Shown here in pieces: positions 33,930 to 45,158 of a stretch of 64,000 bases of DNA. Position 1 is the stretch's first letter. Every line of letters starts with the position of its first letter. The translations under genes and the position numbers were made by a program. Under the pieces are notes generated by a model, which was not told where the DNA came from, made no database searches, and saw only the letters and a list, made by a program, of their open reading frames with translations. Location: assembly GCF_018294505.1 (NCBI RefSeq), contig NC_057814.1, positions 39,601,239-39,665,238 of the forward strand, read 5' to 3'. The stretch comes from Triticum aestivum (taxonomy: Eukaryota > Streptophyta > Magnoliopsida > Poales > Poaceae).

Positions 33930-35377
33930 GTTCATAGTAACCCCAAGGTATTTGATACCGGTTCAGTTGCTAAGATTAGTAACTCGAAATAAGTATTACA
34001 AAATGAATAGAGACTAGTTAAGGGCGAGGTGACGACGTGTGTTGGAAGTGATTCCAAGGTTGATAAGATCACCATCGCACACTCCCTCTACCTTCAAGAT
34101 TAGTGTTGGACCAAAATAAATGTTATTTGGTGTTTGCGTTGAGCATGAATATGATTGGATCATGTTTATTGCGATATGGTTATTCATTTAAGTCAGAGAA
34201 TAATTGTTGTTCTGTTTACATGAATAAAACCTTCTATGGTCATACACCCAATGTAAATGATTTATTGAATCTCGATCGTAGTGATACACATATTCATAAT
34301 ATTGATGCCAAAAGATGCAAAGTTGATAATGATAGTGCAACATCTTGGTGGCACTGCCGTTTAGGTCATATTGGTGTAAAGCACATGAAACTCCATGCAG
34401 ATGGACTTTTGAAATCACTTGATTATGAATCATTTGATGCTTGCGAACCATGCCTCATGGGCAAGATGACTAAAACTCTGTTCTCCAGAACAATGGAGCG
34501 AGCTACCGACTTATTGGAAATAATACATACCGATGTATGCGGTCCAATGAGTGTTGAGGCTCGCGTCGGGTATTGTTATTTTCTGACCTTCATAGATAAT
34601 TTGAGCAGATATGGGTATATCTACTTAATGAAACACAAGTATGAAACATTTGAAAAGTTCAAAGAATTTCAGAGTGAAGTGGAGAATCATCATAACAAGA
34701 AAATAAAGTTTCTATGATCTGACCGCGGAAGAGAATATTTGAGTTATGAGTTTGGCCTTCATTTAAAACAATGTGGAATAGTTTCACAACTCATGCCACC
34801 TGGAACACCACTGCAAAATGGTGTGTCCGAACGTCGTAACTGTACTTTATTAGATATGGTGCGATCTATGATGTCTCTTACCGATTTACCACTATCGTTT
34901 TGGGGTTATGCATTAGAGATAGCTGCATTCATGTTAAATAGGGCACCATCTAAATCCGTTGAGGTGACACCGTATGAACTGTGGTTTGGCAAGAAACCTA
35001 AGCTGTCGTTTCTTAAAGTTTGGGGTTGTGATGCTTATGTGAAAAAGCTTCAGCCTGATAAGCTCGAACCAAAATCGAAGAAGTGCGTCTTCATAGGATA
35101 CCCAAAAGAGACTGTTGGGTACACCTTCTATCACAGATCCGAAGGCAAGATCTTTGTTGCTAAGAATGTATCCTTTCTAGAGAAGGAGTTTCTCTCGAAA
35201 GAAGTGAGTGGGAGGAAAGTAGAACTTGATGAGGTAATTGTACCTACTCTTGAATTGGAAAGTAGTTCATCACAGAAATCAGTTCTAGTGATGCCTACAC
35301 CAATTAGTGAGGAAGCTAATGATGATGATCATGAACTTCAGATCAAGTTACCACCAAACTTCGTAGGTCAACCATAG
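33930..35377 (+). pseudogene. Copia protease and integrase remnant
   Basis: An aspartic protease motif DTGS is at 33954-33965 in FDTGSVAKISN. Integrase follows: the zinc-binding WHCRLGHIG…H and CEPCLMGK, then HTDVCGPM (first catalytic Asp), SDRGREY (second Asp, with the usual GGEY changed to GREY) and NGVSERRN (catalytic Glu). The C-terminal part ends at 35377 after GYPKETVGYTFYH. An in-frame TGA sits at about 34715, between the first and second catalytic residues, and other breaks lie at about 34020-34100. Confidence 0.88.
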
Positions 35378-36620
35378 CAAGTTCCGCACCAGAGTGGTAC
35401 GGTAATCCCGTCCTGGAAGTCATGTTACTAGACCATGACGAACCTACGAACTATGAGGAAGCGATGATGAGCCTAGATTCCGCAAAATGGCTTGAGGCCA
35501 TGAAATCAGAGATAGGATCCATATATAAGAACAAAGTGTGGACTTTGATGGACTTGCCTGATGATCGGCAAACCATTGAGAATAAATGGATCTAGAGGAA
35601 GATGGACGCTGATGGTAGTGTTACTATCTACAAAGCTCGACTTGTCGCGAAAGGTTTTCGACAAGTACAAGGTGTTGACTACGATGAGATTTTCTCACTC
35701 GTAGCGATGCTTAAGTCTGTCTGAACCATGTTAGCAATTGCCGCATTTTATAAAATCTGGCAAATGGATAACAAAACTGCATTCCTTAATGGATTTATTA
35801 AAGACGAGTTGTATATGATGCAACCAGAAGGTTCTGTCAGTCCTAAAAGTGCTAACAAAATGTGCAAACTCCAGTGATCCATTTATGGACTGGTGCAAGC
35901 ATATCGGAGATTGGAATATATGCTTTGATGAGTTGATCAAAGCATATAGTTTTATAGAGACTTGCGGTGAAGCCTGTATTTACAAGAAAGTGAGTGGGAG
36001 CACTACATCTTTTCTGGTAAGTATATGTGAATGACATATTGTTGATCATAAATGATATAGAATTTTTTGGAATGCATAAAGGAGTATTTGAAAGGAGTTT
36101 TTTCAAAGAAAGATCTCAGTGAAGCTGCTTACATATTGGGCATCAAGATCTATAGAGATAGATCAAGACGCTTGATAAGATTTTTCAATGAGTACATACC
36201 TTGACAAGATTTTGAAGTATTTCAAAATGGAATAGTCAAAGAAGGAGTTCTTGCCTGTATTGCAAGGTGTAAAGTGGAGTAAGACTCAAAACCCGACCAC
36301 GACAGAAAATAGAAAAAGAGAATGAAAGTCATTCCCTATGCCTCAGCCATAGGTTCTATAAATTATGCTATGCTGTGTACCAGACTTATTGTGTACCTTG
36401 CCATGAGTTTAGCAAGGGGTACGATAGTGATCCAGGAGTGGATCACTGGACAGCGGTCAAAGTTATCCATAGTTACCTAAGAGCACTAAGGAAATATTTC
36501 TCGGTTATGGAGATGATAAAGAGTTCGTCGTAAAGAGTTACGTCGATGCAATCTTTTACACCGGTCCGGATGACTCTGAGTCACAATCTGGATACATATT
36601 GAAAGTGGGAGCAATTAGCT
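35378..36620 (+). pseudogene. Copia reverse transcriptase / RNase H remnant
   Basis: Conserved Copia RT stretches are [33 protein letters not shown] and QMDNKTAFLNG (usually QMDVKTAFLNG). At about 36015-36040 the YVDD box appears as YVNDILL in a shifted frame; one extra base precedes it. Stops occur at about 35593 and 35722. RNase H-like DSESQSGYILKVG is readable at about 36570-36610. The enzyme is inactive. Confidence 0.85.
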
Positions 36621-36900
36621 AGAGTAGCTCCATGCAGAGCATTGTAGACATAGAAAATTTACAAAATACATACGGCTCTGAATGTGACAGACCCGTTGAC
36701 TAAACTTCTCTCACAAGCAAAACATGATCACACCTTAGTACTCTTTGGGTGTTAATCAAATAGCGATGTGAACTAGATTATTGACTCTAGTAAACCCTTT
36801 TTGGTGTTAGTCACATGGCGATGTGAGCTAATCACATAAAGATGTGAACTACTGGTGTTAAATCACATGATCATGTGAACTAGATTATTGACTCTAGTGC

Positions 36901-36911
36901 AAGTGGGAGAC
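36901..36911 (+). promoter_or_regulatory. Polypurine tract of the Copia element
   Basis: AAGTGGGAGAC abuts the 3' LTR. The same tract, complemented, abuts the LTR of copy 2 at 59822-59832. Confidence 0.85.
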
Positions 36912-38656
36912 TGAAGGAAATATGCCCTAGAGGCAATAATAAAGTTGTTATTTATATTTCCTTATGCCATGATAAATATCTATTATTCATGCTAGAATTG
37001 TATTAACCGGAAACTTGATACATGTATGAATACATAGACAAAACAAAGTGTCCCTAGTATGCCTCTACTAGACTAGCTCGTTAACCAAAGATGGTTAAGT
37101 TTCCTGACCATAGACATGTGTTGTCATTTGATGAACGGGATCACATCATTAGGAGAATGATGTAATGGACAAGACCCATCCGTTAGCTTAGCATAATGAT
37201 CGTTAAGTTTTATTGCTATTGCTTTCTTCATGACTTATACATATTTCACTGACTATGAGATTATGCAACTCCCGAATACCGGAGGAATAACTTGTGTGCT
37301 ATCAAACGTCACGACGTAAAAGGGTGATTATAAAGATGCTCTACAGGTATCTCCGAAGGTGTTTTGTTGGGTTGGCATAGATCGAGATTAGGATTTGTCA
37401 CTCCGAGTATCGGAGAGGCATCCCTGGGCCCTCTTGGTAATGCACATCATAATAAGCCTTGCAAGCAATTTGACTAATGAGTTAGTTACGGGATGATGCA
37501 TTACGGAACGAGTAAAGAGACTTGCCGGTAACGAGATTGAACTAGGTATGAGGATACCGACGATCGAATCTCGGGCAAGTGACATACCGATGACAAAGGG
37601 AATAACATATGTTGTCATAACGGTTCGACCGATAAAGATCTTCGTAGAATATGTGGGAACCAATATGAGCATCCAGGTTCCGCTACTGGTTAATGACCAG
37701 AGAGGTGTCTCGGTCATGTCTACATAGTTCTCGAACCCGTAGGGTCCGCACGCTTAATGTCCGATGACGATTTGTATTATACGAGTTATGTGTTTTGGTG
37801 ACCAAAGGTTGTTCGGAGTCCCGGATGAGATCACGGACATGACGAGGAGTCTTGAAATGGTCGAGAGGCAAAGATTGATATATTGGAAGGTAGTATTCGG
37901 ACACCGGAAGGGTTCTAGAGTGTATCGGGTACATACCGGAGTACCGGAAACCCCCGGGGAAAGATTTGGGCCATATGGGCCATAGGAGGGAGGCTAACCA
38001 GCCCACAAGGGGCTGGCATGCCCCCCATAAGGGAGGAGGCCGAATTGGATTAGGGAAGTGGGCGGCGCCCCCCTTTCCTTCTCCTCCTCCCTCTCCTTTC
38101 CCCCTTTCCCCTTCCGGAAGAAGGAAAAAAGGGGGGGGGGGGCGAATCCTACTAGGACTGGAGTCCTAGTAGGACTCCCCTCTCTTGGCACGCCCCTGGT
38201 GGCTGGCCTCCTCCTCTCCCTCCTTTATATACATGGGCAGGGCACCCCTTGGAGACACACCAATTGTTCCAAGCCGTGTGCGGCTCCCTCCACGGTTTAC
38301 TCCTCCGGTCATATTCACGTAGTGGTTAGGCGAAGCCCTGCGCGGATCACATCACCATCACCGTCACCACGCCGTCGTGCTGACGAAACTCTCCCTCGAC
38401 ACTTTGCTGGATCAAGAGTTCGAGGGACGTCATCGAGATGAACGTGTGCAGAACTCGGAGGTGCCGTACGTTCGGTGCTTGATCGGTTGGATCGTGAAGA
38501 CGTTCGACTACATCAACCACGTTAAACTAATGCTTCCGCTTTCGGTCTACGAGGGTACGTGGACACACTCTCCCCCTCTCGTTGCTATGCATCTCCTAGA
38601 TAGATCTTGCGTGATCGTAGGAATTTTTTTGAAATTGCATGCTACGTTCCCCAACA
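36912..38656 (+). repeat. Copia 3' LTR (1745 bp)
   Basis: It runs TGAAGGAAATATGCCC…CGTTCCCCAACA and is uninterrupted. It serves as the empty-site reference for the nested element and is similar to the inverted LTR at 58089-59821. Confidence 0.94.
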
Positions 38657-38661
38657 CTTAT

Positions 38662-40760
38662 ATGTTTCATATTGATTTACTCTTTTTAAAAGAGGCTAAT
38701 TGGTGACATCTTCATTGCACTGTTATCTGTTTCGAATACATGTCATTTCTAGGAGTTGGCTGCTTTGCTAGCTCATTCTTCTAGCTGAACAATGCATTTA
38801 CTTCCACACAGAAAAGATATGTGGTGGCAATAGATTATATCTAAAACCGATCATGTATGGCTTGCAACACATGGTAAACAAACCCAATATGGGCCTACCA
38901 GTTGGCCAAAACAGTCATATAACTTGCATAGGATACAGTATGGAAGTAAACACCTTAGAGATGGGAAATAGAGTTTGGCTATGCAGCTGACCACGAAATC
39001 GATTTCAGGTGTGAGGTACCCTCAATTCCATGTGTACATGTGGGTCTGTGTGTAACATAATTTTTCCAACGAAATCCAATCCATAACATATTCATCAACA
39101 CATACATGATCTAGCACGCACATAGTCGTACTTAGAGGCAAGGGAAATTCTGCTACTTGCAATAGTTTTCGTAATGGCACTTGGAACACTGAAAGCTCTG
39201 TTAGAAGCAATGCCATTTATAGTACCAAGCTAGCCGAGTGGTTTGGTGCCACAACATGTAGCATTAAACTATGAATCAATGATTGTGGTACTCTTATTGC
39301 CCATAAATTAGATTACTGTAGTATATTTTTAATGGGTTTCCACGCGACAACCACTAGGTCTTCTAGGGTAATTACCTTAGACATTGCTAGTTTGCTACAC
39401 TAGTCATGGATATGCAAGTGTGTTTATGATGTTACAACATGGTGGCTAATCATACTGCCGTATACAATGGCAATTCTTAGATCATATTTATGCTGCTACA
39501 TTAATTGTCAATGCAAATTTGTGGTTAGTTATTGTGTCGAGGGTGAATAAAAAGTAGACATGGCGTGGTTAGAGAAGCACCTGTCAGATACAACCTTGCT
39601 ATTTCCTCTTCTCTCAAAATGAAGATACATGACCCATTTCGCTTGTTGGGACTTGTTTCCGGAACTGCCTGGCGGCTCCCCTTCGTAATGCCGTCACCCT
39701 CGTTGGGAGGATTCGGCCTCTAGACGCTGCTCCGGGGGTTTGCAATTGTTTTTTGTTCTCCTTGATCCACTCCATCCTTGGCAGTGCATGTTCTAGCTCC
39801 CCATTGTTATTAGAAGTGAAGTGTACAATAGGTGAACGGTGGAGGATGTCGAATTTGTCGAGAAGGCTGCTCGATCGACTAGAGGGTGGAACGTGGTTGG
39901 CAGGTGGTGGTATCGATGGTCCTCGTTGATGTTGTCGAATGAGCCAGGAGGCCGAGTACTTAGGGGTACATGGATTTTTGTAGACTAACCATAGGGACAA
40001 TGGCACTGCCGTTTGCAATAGGTTGTTCTTGAGGTCTACAAGGTCTATGATGCTTTTGCCTCGAAGATTGGGTCGCGGTAAACCATTCTCCCAGCTCTCC
40101 AACATCGAGATGTAGGTCGAATTTGGTGGATACTGAATAATATAAAAGGAGTTCTACTTTTTCAAGTCATTTGTATAATGCTTTTAGGTAACAAGTCCTT
40201 TCCAAAATAGGGCACGTATGTTGTAACACTTTGATGGAGTGCGAATTATAAGTGTGTAGGGGGCGCAGCAAAACATTGGAAGGGACTCAGCTTAAAAGCA
40301 AACTCAAGTGCAAATTATGTAGGAACTTAAACTGATGTGACAACAAGGCCTGGTAATTCCATATTTCACAAACCTAAATTAGCCTACTTTATTTGAGAAC
40401 AACTAACTAGGGAGAACCCGCTGAAACGAATCGCGAATGTGCACCGGGACCAAGCATAGGGTGTGATACGTGGCACTCACCCGCTACTGAGACGACCAGG
40501 AAACGGGTGGTGTATCTCATCCAACTTCTTCATATTTTTCTACCGGTTTCTATAATACTTATTTTCTCTATTGATTTTTGTGTTGCACGGTCTTTGTAAG
40601 CGAGTTCCACTTGTTGGTTAGATGTGTATTGTGTGGCCGTGCAGCACATGTGTGCTTCATGTACTGTAGCAGTGTGCAACAGAGGTGTGCTCCATGGTAG
40701 GGCACATGTGTGCTCCGCGAGGAGTACATGTTAATTCATGTTGGAAGTAGTGTCGAATCT
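38662..40760. repeat. Duplicated B-type copy B, right part
   Basis: It is co-linear with copy C (54035-55980) for about 2 kb. Landmarks include GGAAGTAAACACCTTAGAG, GAGAAGCACCTGTCAGA, CTCCTTGATCCACTCCATCCTTGG, TTTGATGGAGTG and AACTTAAACTGATGTGACAA. The first 640 bp also match copy A. Confidence 0.8.
39614..40105 (-). CDS. Hypothetical 163-aa ORF in duplicated copy B
   Basis: An uninterrupted frame starts MLESWENGLPRPNLRG and ends …SEMGHVSSF. The same DNA in copy C (55433-54892) is split into two frames (MGEWVTATQS… and …RRGAARAVPKTSPNKRK), so the frame is not preserved between copies. No domain, signal peptide or membrane span is recognised. It may be a remnant of an old gene or a chance frame. 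Confidence 0.2.
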   Translation of the reverse strand: MLESWENGLPRPNLRGKSIIDLVDLKNNLLQTAVPLSLWLVYKNPCTPKYSASWLIRQHQRGPSIPPPANHVPPSSRSSSLLDKFDILHRSPIVHFTSNNNGELEHALPRMEWIKENKKQLQTPGAASRGRILPTRVTALRRGAARQFRKQVPTSEMGHVSSF

Positions 40761-40799
40761 AGTAGGGGGGACTTCAACCGGCTTAAGAAATTAAGCTTA

Positions 40800-41452
40800 G
40801 CTTATACGAGAGGGGAAGAATAGTGGCCATCATGGGACCCATGTGCCGGCGGCCTCCCATGGTATACTCTTACTCGCTGCTAGCGGAGCCCGTGGACGTG
40901 CCAGCTTTGTTGCCGTGGCGTTGGGGCATGGTCGGGGCGGAGCTAGCGACGTCGTATGTGACCCAGTCAAATTCCACCGCCGCCTCGTCGAGCTCTGCAA
41001 AGGCATCTTCTTTCTCCACCTGCAGGATGCGATGACGCCAACACTCATAGGGGATGTCGCCAGCAACGTGGTATGATAGGAGCGGCGCCTCATGGAAGCG
41101 ACCCAGATGATCCTCTCGGCCAGCATGCCGCTTCAATGTCGGCTCCAGTGAGAGGTCGCATCCGCTCTGGGCCGACATGAATGCGATGCTAACGCTTTGG
41201 AGCAGCGCTTCGCGCTTCGGACATGAAAGAGCGCGGCGAAGGGAGAGGATTTTGGGTGGGCCAGGGTTGTGGACGCGCGAGTGGCAGCAGTTCGGACGCC
41301 CATAGATTCCCTGGTTTGCTTCCGGTTTACGGGAAAAAAGACGTCTATGCGGGCCCACGAATGGACACATGACTATGTTAGAAGGCAAAACACGCCCAGA
41401 CTACACCGTCTGGACAGATGTGGACGGTTAAGGGTCGGTATTGGAGATGTCC
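40800..41452. mobile_element. Truncated Harbinger-like element
   Basis: The right end reads GGTATTGGAGATGTCC followed by TTA, the GGRCATCTCCAA terminus with a Harbinger-type target triplet. The interior on the minus strand encodes pieces such as SYHVAGDIPYECWRHR and ELDEAAVEFDWVTYD. The left terminus is not found. Confidence 0.5.
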
Positions 41453-41508
41453 TTACCCGGGCACGTAAAGTCAAGACACGCCGCCGGCCGACACGTCATG
41501 CCGCGTAG

Positions 41509-41745
41509 CCGGTGAAAGCTTTGGCTCGGCTGTCCTGGCTGGGGAGGAAGCTACAGGACGACCGGGGTAGAGCAGGGAACAAGCGGAAATCGCAGTGGCG
41601 GTTCGGGCCCTTGTTCGATTGGATCGGTTGCTTCGAGACCGTCACCTGGGAACATGCGGAAATCGCTGGACGCTCACCTGATCCAGCTATGCGATTGCGA
41701 TTGTTGTTTCCTTCTTCAGTTGACGAACCTATGTCGTGTTTGTGA
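41509..41745 (+). pseudogene. 93-aa gene copy 2 (decayed)
   Basis: The similarity to copy 1 starts in its middle (ALARLSWLGRKLQ, compare WARLSWRGRKLQ) and ends at a changed C terminus (FDWIGCFETVTWEH instead of FDGIDCFETIVCH). The N-terminal MDKVLAFSIL block, leader and promoter are absent; the left side is taken by the truncated Harbinger-like element ending at 41452. There is also an internal deletion in the linker. The frame happens to stay open from a new ATG at 41512, but the product would lack both conserved ends, so I call it a pseudogene. Confidence 0.75.
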
Positions 41746-41829
41746 TCGGTGCGTTCTTCCGTGGCCCTGTTTCTAGCCGAGGCCACCGCTGTACAGAGTT
41801 ACATGTAGTATATATAAGTGAGACGAGGA

Positions 41830-42530
41830 TTTAGGGCATGCAAGTGCGGGGCACTCGGGGCCCGCGTGTCACCTTTTTATTTGGCTTTCGATTTCTAATT
41901 TTTTTTATATCTTTTAAACAAAAAATTCAAATTAAATTCTGTTTTCATATTCATGTTTCTCGTGACCGGCGCTTTCAAATAAGATCCGTTCTGAATATAT
42001 TTTGATGAATCTTTAAGAAACATGTTAAGTTTTAATGTTGAAACTTAGTACGAGCGAGCGATAAATATCATTTATTTTCTGTCTGCGCACAACACATAAA
42101 ATTGATTAAAATTATATCTCTGAAACTTGTTGAACTTGGCAGTTTTAGATGCAAAAACCGTAAGTTTCATCGTTGAAACCTAAAGTTTATTGTGCCCTCG
42201 TGCGGGATCGAACTATTTCGCTAATCGCAAGGCAAATTAAGCGGGCGGCAGGACTTGATAGGTGTGTCCCCCTGCACTCGCGTGCCCCTGCGAATTTTCT
42301 TATAGAAGTGTGTCCGAACACTCGTTCTCTTCCAAATTTTAAGCTAATCATGTCCACATGGAAGCATAGAGACCCAAATCCCGTGTTACAGTGGACCCTG
42401 ATCGATCTGCAATGCATTTCTGGTTTCGTTCTGATAGAGATGTCCAGAAAAAACAAATCTGTGCGCCGAACGCCAAAACAAGTGGATGCGTTTCTGGAAC
42501 CCCACATCCTTGCCCAGCCTACTTGGATTT
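41830..42530. other. Unassigned AT-rich sequence and unique insert
   Basis: It lies between gene copy 2 and its duplicated downstream flank. It has no recognised element ends. Two repeated short stretches (AAGTTTTAATGTTGAAACTTAG and AAGTTTCATCGTTGAAACCTAAA) occur at 42029 and 42162. Confidence 0.4.
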
Positions 42531-42539
42531 TTTAGAGGT

Positions 42540-42790
42540 GATGGAAACACTCCCGATGCTTCTGATTCCCAATTGCTTGTCCGCCCTTATGTTTCTTCAC
42601 TCGTTTCCTCTGTTTCCATGTGTACAACTTAACACTCACATGTGGAACAGAAGAAGTGAATATCAAAGTGTAGATGCATCGTTGGACTTGTTATATGTTC
42701 AAGTGCGTGTAGACGTATATATAAAGAGCGTTACTCAGGCAAGTGAAGGTTCATGGGAGTACTCCCTCCTTCCCTATTTATATGCGTACT
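42540..42790 (+). repeat. Downstream flank of gene copy 2
   Basis: Matches 23300-23580 and 47090-47275 (TGATTCCCAATTGCTTG, TCTCTGTTTCCATGTG-like and CAAGTGAAGGTTCATGG landmarks). It ends in CTCCCTCCTTCCCTATTTATAT, a Stowaway-like end. Confidence 0.6.
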
Positions 42791-43000
42791 CCTAGCCAAA
42801 TGCAATAAATAAAAAGATATAGAAAGAGAGATACTTAGAAAAAGTACTAATCTAATAGCTAATCTTATCGAAAGTGTTTTGATGTGCTTGAGCTCACATG
42901 GGCTCGATTGAACAGTGAAATAAAAAAACAAAAACTTCTGATATTTTTTTGATAAAGCATTAATAAAAATATTAGATTGCTTGCAATGGTTCGACAGCGA

Positions 43001-43104
43001 CTGACATTCATTGAAGGCGTGGCACAAAAAAAGCAGCTCCGAAAATATTATTTTAAAAGCATTTGGTAGCATCTTTTTTTTGCCACGGCTTACACGAATG
43101 TCAT
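43001..43104. repeat. Imperfect hairpin, family shared with 51165-51313
   Basis: CTGACATTCATTGAAGGCGT and GGCACAAAAAAA (43001-43032) pair with TTTTTTTTGCCACGGC and TTACACGAATGTCATT (about 43073-43104) around a 40-nt loop. Confidence 0.5.
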
Positions 43105-43439
43105 TCTATAATAAAACATTGGAAGCAATGAAAAAATTTTAAAAATCATTTTTTCATAAATTTATACTTTTTTTGAAAGAGAAGAACAAAAACAACAAAG
43201 GGGGAATAACGAAAAAGGAACATGGAAAAAATTGGAGGAAAAAGAGAAGACAGAAAAGGTAAAATAAGAGAAAAAGAAATAGAAAAAACAAGAAAAAAAC
43301 AGTTCAGAGAGCATTCTCAAAGGTTTTCAATTCCGTAAAACTGAAAAGGAAACTACTAGAAGGATCCAAAACCAAACGAACAGATCAGATAAATGGGCCA
43401 GCCCAGTTTGCTCGATCCTTATGTTTGCGGTCGACATTT

Positions 43440-43661
43440 CGACGCAATGAGTGTCATATAGGGATTTTCATGAATTATAGCTACTCTGGAATAGAAGATA
43501 TCAGGCTGACCAGGACAACAGGGGAAGCAGGGCGGTCTGCCGGCAGGAACAGAGCAGTAGCCGGGCAAGGGGAAATCACAGTCACCATCGCTGCCCCACC
43601 GCCTTATTTCACGCCCGAGTTCGATGGGATTGACTGCTTCGAGACCATCGTCTGCCATTGA
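43440..43661 (+). pseudogene. 93-aa gene copy 3 (5'-deleted)
   Basis: Upstream bases 43450-43500 match sequence upstream of the copy 1 promoter (CATATAGGGATTTTC, at 21911 in copy 1). The match then jumps directly into the second half of the gene at about 43500, so about 500 bp including the promoter, leader and N terminus are deleted. The retained part reads …GEAGRSAGRNRAVAGQ…PPYFTPEFDGIDCFETIVCH-stop, with the C-terminal 13 residues identical to copy 1, and the 3' flank (TGGTCCAGCCGGGCGTGTG) is also kept. Without a promoter or start block it is a pseudogene, yet the preserved C terminus suggests a recent deletion. Confidence 0.82.
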
Positions 43662-44057
43662 TCTGTGAATCGCGAGCTGCCACTGGTCCAGCCGGGCGTG
43701 TGACAACTAATTCTTTCTTCTTTTGATGGCCGGTGTGATCATTCGTAAATCCTTTGTTGACTCGTGCTTCTAACTGAAGCCACAGCTTGTAGTACCCGTG
43801 TATAAATTAACCAAGTTCTTCTCTTATGATTTGTCCGTGTTCATATGAGAGCAAGAGATCATTTCGCCTTGATAATGTGAGTAAATTGCAGAAAAGCATC
43901 ACTTTGAAGACTAGGTTAGTAGAAAACACTACACTACTACTTTAGAAAACACCAAATCTTTGTGTAATTTTCTTGCAAAAACCACTGATCGAGCGGATCT
44001 AACTCTGTTAAGTGAGTTTATGATAGATGGGTCTTTTTTTTTTTTTGCCTACATGGC

Positions 44058-44621
44058 TTAACCAGCCGTCCCGGACGCCGTTAGAACATTAGACGGCGCC
44101 GGTTGGGCCAAATCCATTTCCCGTGGTAGTCGGGCTGAGCCGGGTGGGATTGATGTCACGTGGTCATCGGCATGAGCCTGCCGCCTCGCCCATGTTCTTG
44201 GATGGGATCTGGGACAAGACCACCAGTGCCCACGCGCAGTCACGGAGAACGAGGCCAGCGGCAGCCGGCTCTGCACCATATCCAGCACGTTGTCCGGGAG
44301 CAACATCGGGGACGGCGTCGATCCCTCCTCCACTGCATCATCCTCAACCTCCAGCGCCTGGCTGATGCACGTGACGGCGGCAGTGGTCTGCTTCTTCCGC
44401 CGGCCCGCACCAGAGGGGTGGGGATGGGCCACCCAGATCTGGCCCCGCCCAGTGGGGGGAGGCCGAGGCCACTCGGATCTGGCGCCGCCCAGTGGGGGGA
44501 GGCCGAGGCCACTCGGATCTGGCGCCGTCCTCCACTTCACCGCACTCAGTAAGGCCGCGTCCCCGTCCACAAGCGCGCTCTCGAAGCAGTGGTGAGGGCT
44601 ATGGTGCTCCTCGGGCGGCAT
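44058..44621 (-). pseudogene. F-box protein N-terminal fragment captured by the Pack-MULE
   Basis: A 187-residue frame from ATG at 44621 contains, at about residues 107-124, LLPDNVLDMVQSRLPLASF, which fits the start of an F-box (LPDDVLDMVLSRLPLASL-like). It is preceded by an acidic stretch (ALEVEDDAVEEG). After the F-box first helix the similarity stops (SVTARGHWWSC…), and no Kelch or LRR repeats follow, so the substrate-binding part is missing. A 40-bp tandem duplication (44448-44527) lies in the N-terminal part. A poly-T run at about 44033-44046 (poly-A on this strand) lies just after the frame. Intact F-box proteins bind Skp1 in SCF ubiquitin ligases; this fragment probably does nothing, or at most encodes a Skp1-binding decoy. 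Confidence 0.7.
44448..44527. repeat. 40-bp tandem duplication in the F-box fragment
   Basis: Two identical copies beginning CCCAGTGGGGGGAGGCCGAG at 44448 and 44488. Confidence 0.9.
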
Positions 44622-44986
44622 GAACCTGCATGCGTCCCCGAGCCCAGGTTAGAGTTCATGTGTGAGGAACAGAGCACGAACCACATTTGGTTTTTCTTTC
44701 TAATCTTCCAATTACAGGCGGACCCCACACAGCCACACATGATTATAAATGTTCCCAGACATTGCCGTTATAAGTGAGATGTTAAGCGGTGCCACATCAG
44801 CCTGACCGGCAGGCCCCAACCGTAATAAACATACTCAACGAAGCCTAATCCGCCAATCAGTGTTATCTATAAAAAGATTACGCTAAATATGATGTTTTAT
44901 GCAAAATAAATGTAACACAGTGTTTTATGCTAACCTAGTTTTTAAAGTGGTCGGTGATGGTTTTTTGCAATTTACTCTGATAATGT

Positions 44987-45158
44987 GGATATGCTTTCGT
45001 TGTCTATACATAAGTGCATTATTGTGGCAGGGTAATTAAGGTTCAACGTGGTAGGGCCGTAGGGATGTTCACACAAGCTAACAAGAATTGGAGCCGCCCA
45101 GGTGGACACCAGTGTGAACTGCCCCTCGCCAGACATGCAAACTCCAAACTCGCACTAA
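44987..45158 (+). repeat. Flank of gene copy 3 between two insertions
   Basis: CATTATTGTGGCAGGGTAATTAAGG and AATTGGAGCCGCCCAGGTGGA match 55990-56080 and, in part, 22910-22940. It is interrupted at 45159 by the Harbinger-like element. Confidence 0.75.

Larger units (their letters stand above)
24297..38656 (+). mobile_element. Copia LTR retrotransposon, full length but dead, with a nested element
   Basis: The outer borders are exact: TGAAGGAAATATGC at 24297 and TTCCCCAACA ending at 38656, flanked by the 5-bp duplication CTTAT (24292-24296 and 38657-38661). Removing the nested element at 25926-31763 leaves about 8.5 kb. In order the element has a 5' LTR, a primer binding site, gag, protease, integrase, RT/RNase H, a polypurine tract (36901-36911) and a 3' LTR. 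All coding parts carry stops or frameshifts. The 5' LTR lacks about 60 bp present in the 3' LTR at about 37549-37609. Confidence 0.93.
43879..44977. mobile_element. Pack-MULE (Mutator-like element) carrying an F-box gene fragment
   Basis: Terminal inverted repeats GAGTAAATTGCA[GA]AAA[AA][GC]CATCAC and, after a small indel, ACTAGGTTAG mark both ends. They are flanked by an exact 9-bp duplication TGATAATGT (43870-43878 and 44978-44986), the Mutator signature. The element is 1099 bp and has no transposase. Gene copy 1 gives the related empty site (GATTATTCGGATAAGCTTT at about 22842). The interior is GC-rich and holds an F-box protein fragment on the minus strand. Confidence 0.9.

Noticed and set aside
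36016..36024. GGTAAGTAT inside the RT box as a regulated splice donor
   Set aside because: The second Copia copy has GATAAGTAT at the same place, so the GT is not conserved.
44240..44595. Other frames in the Pack-MULE
   Set aside because: They are Pro/Arg-rich shadows of the GC-rich F-box fragment frame and contain no domain.
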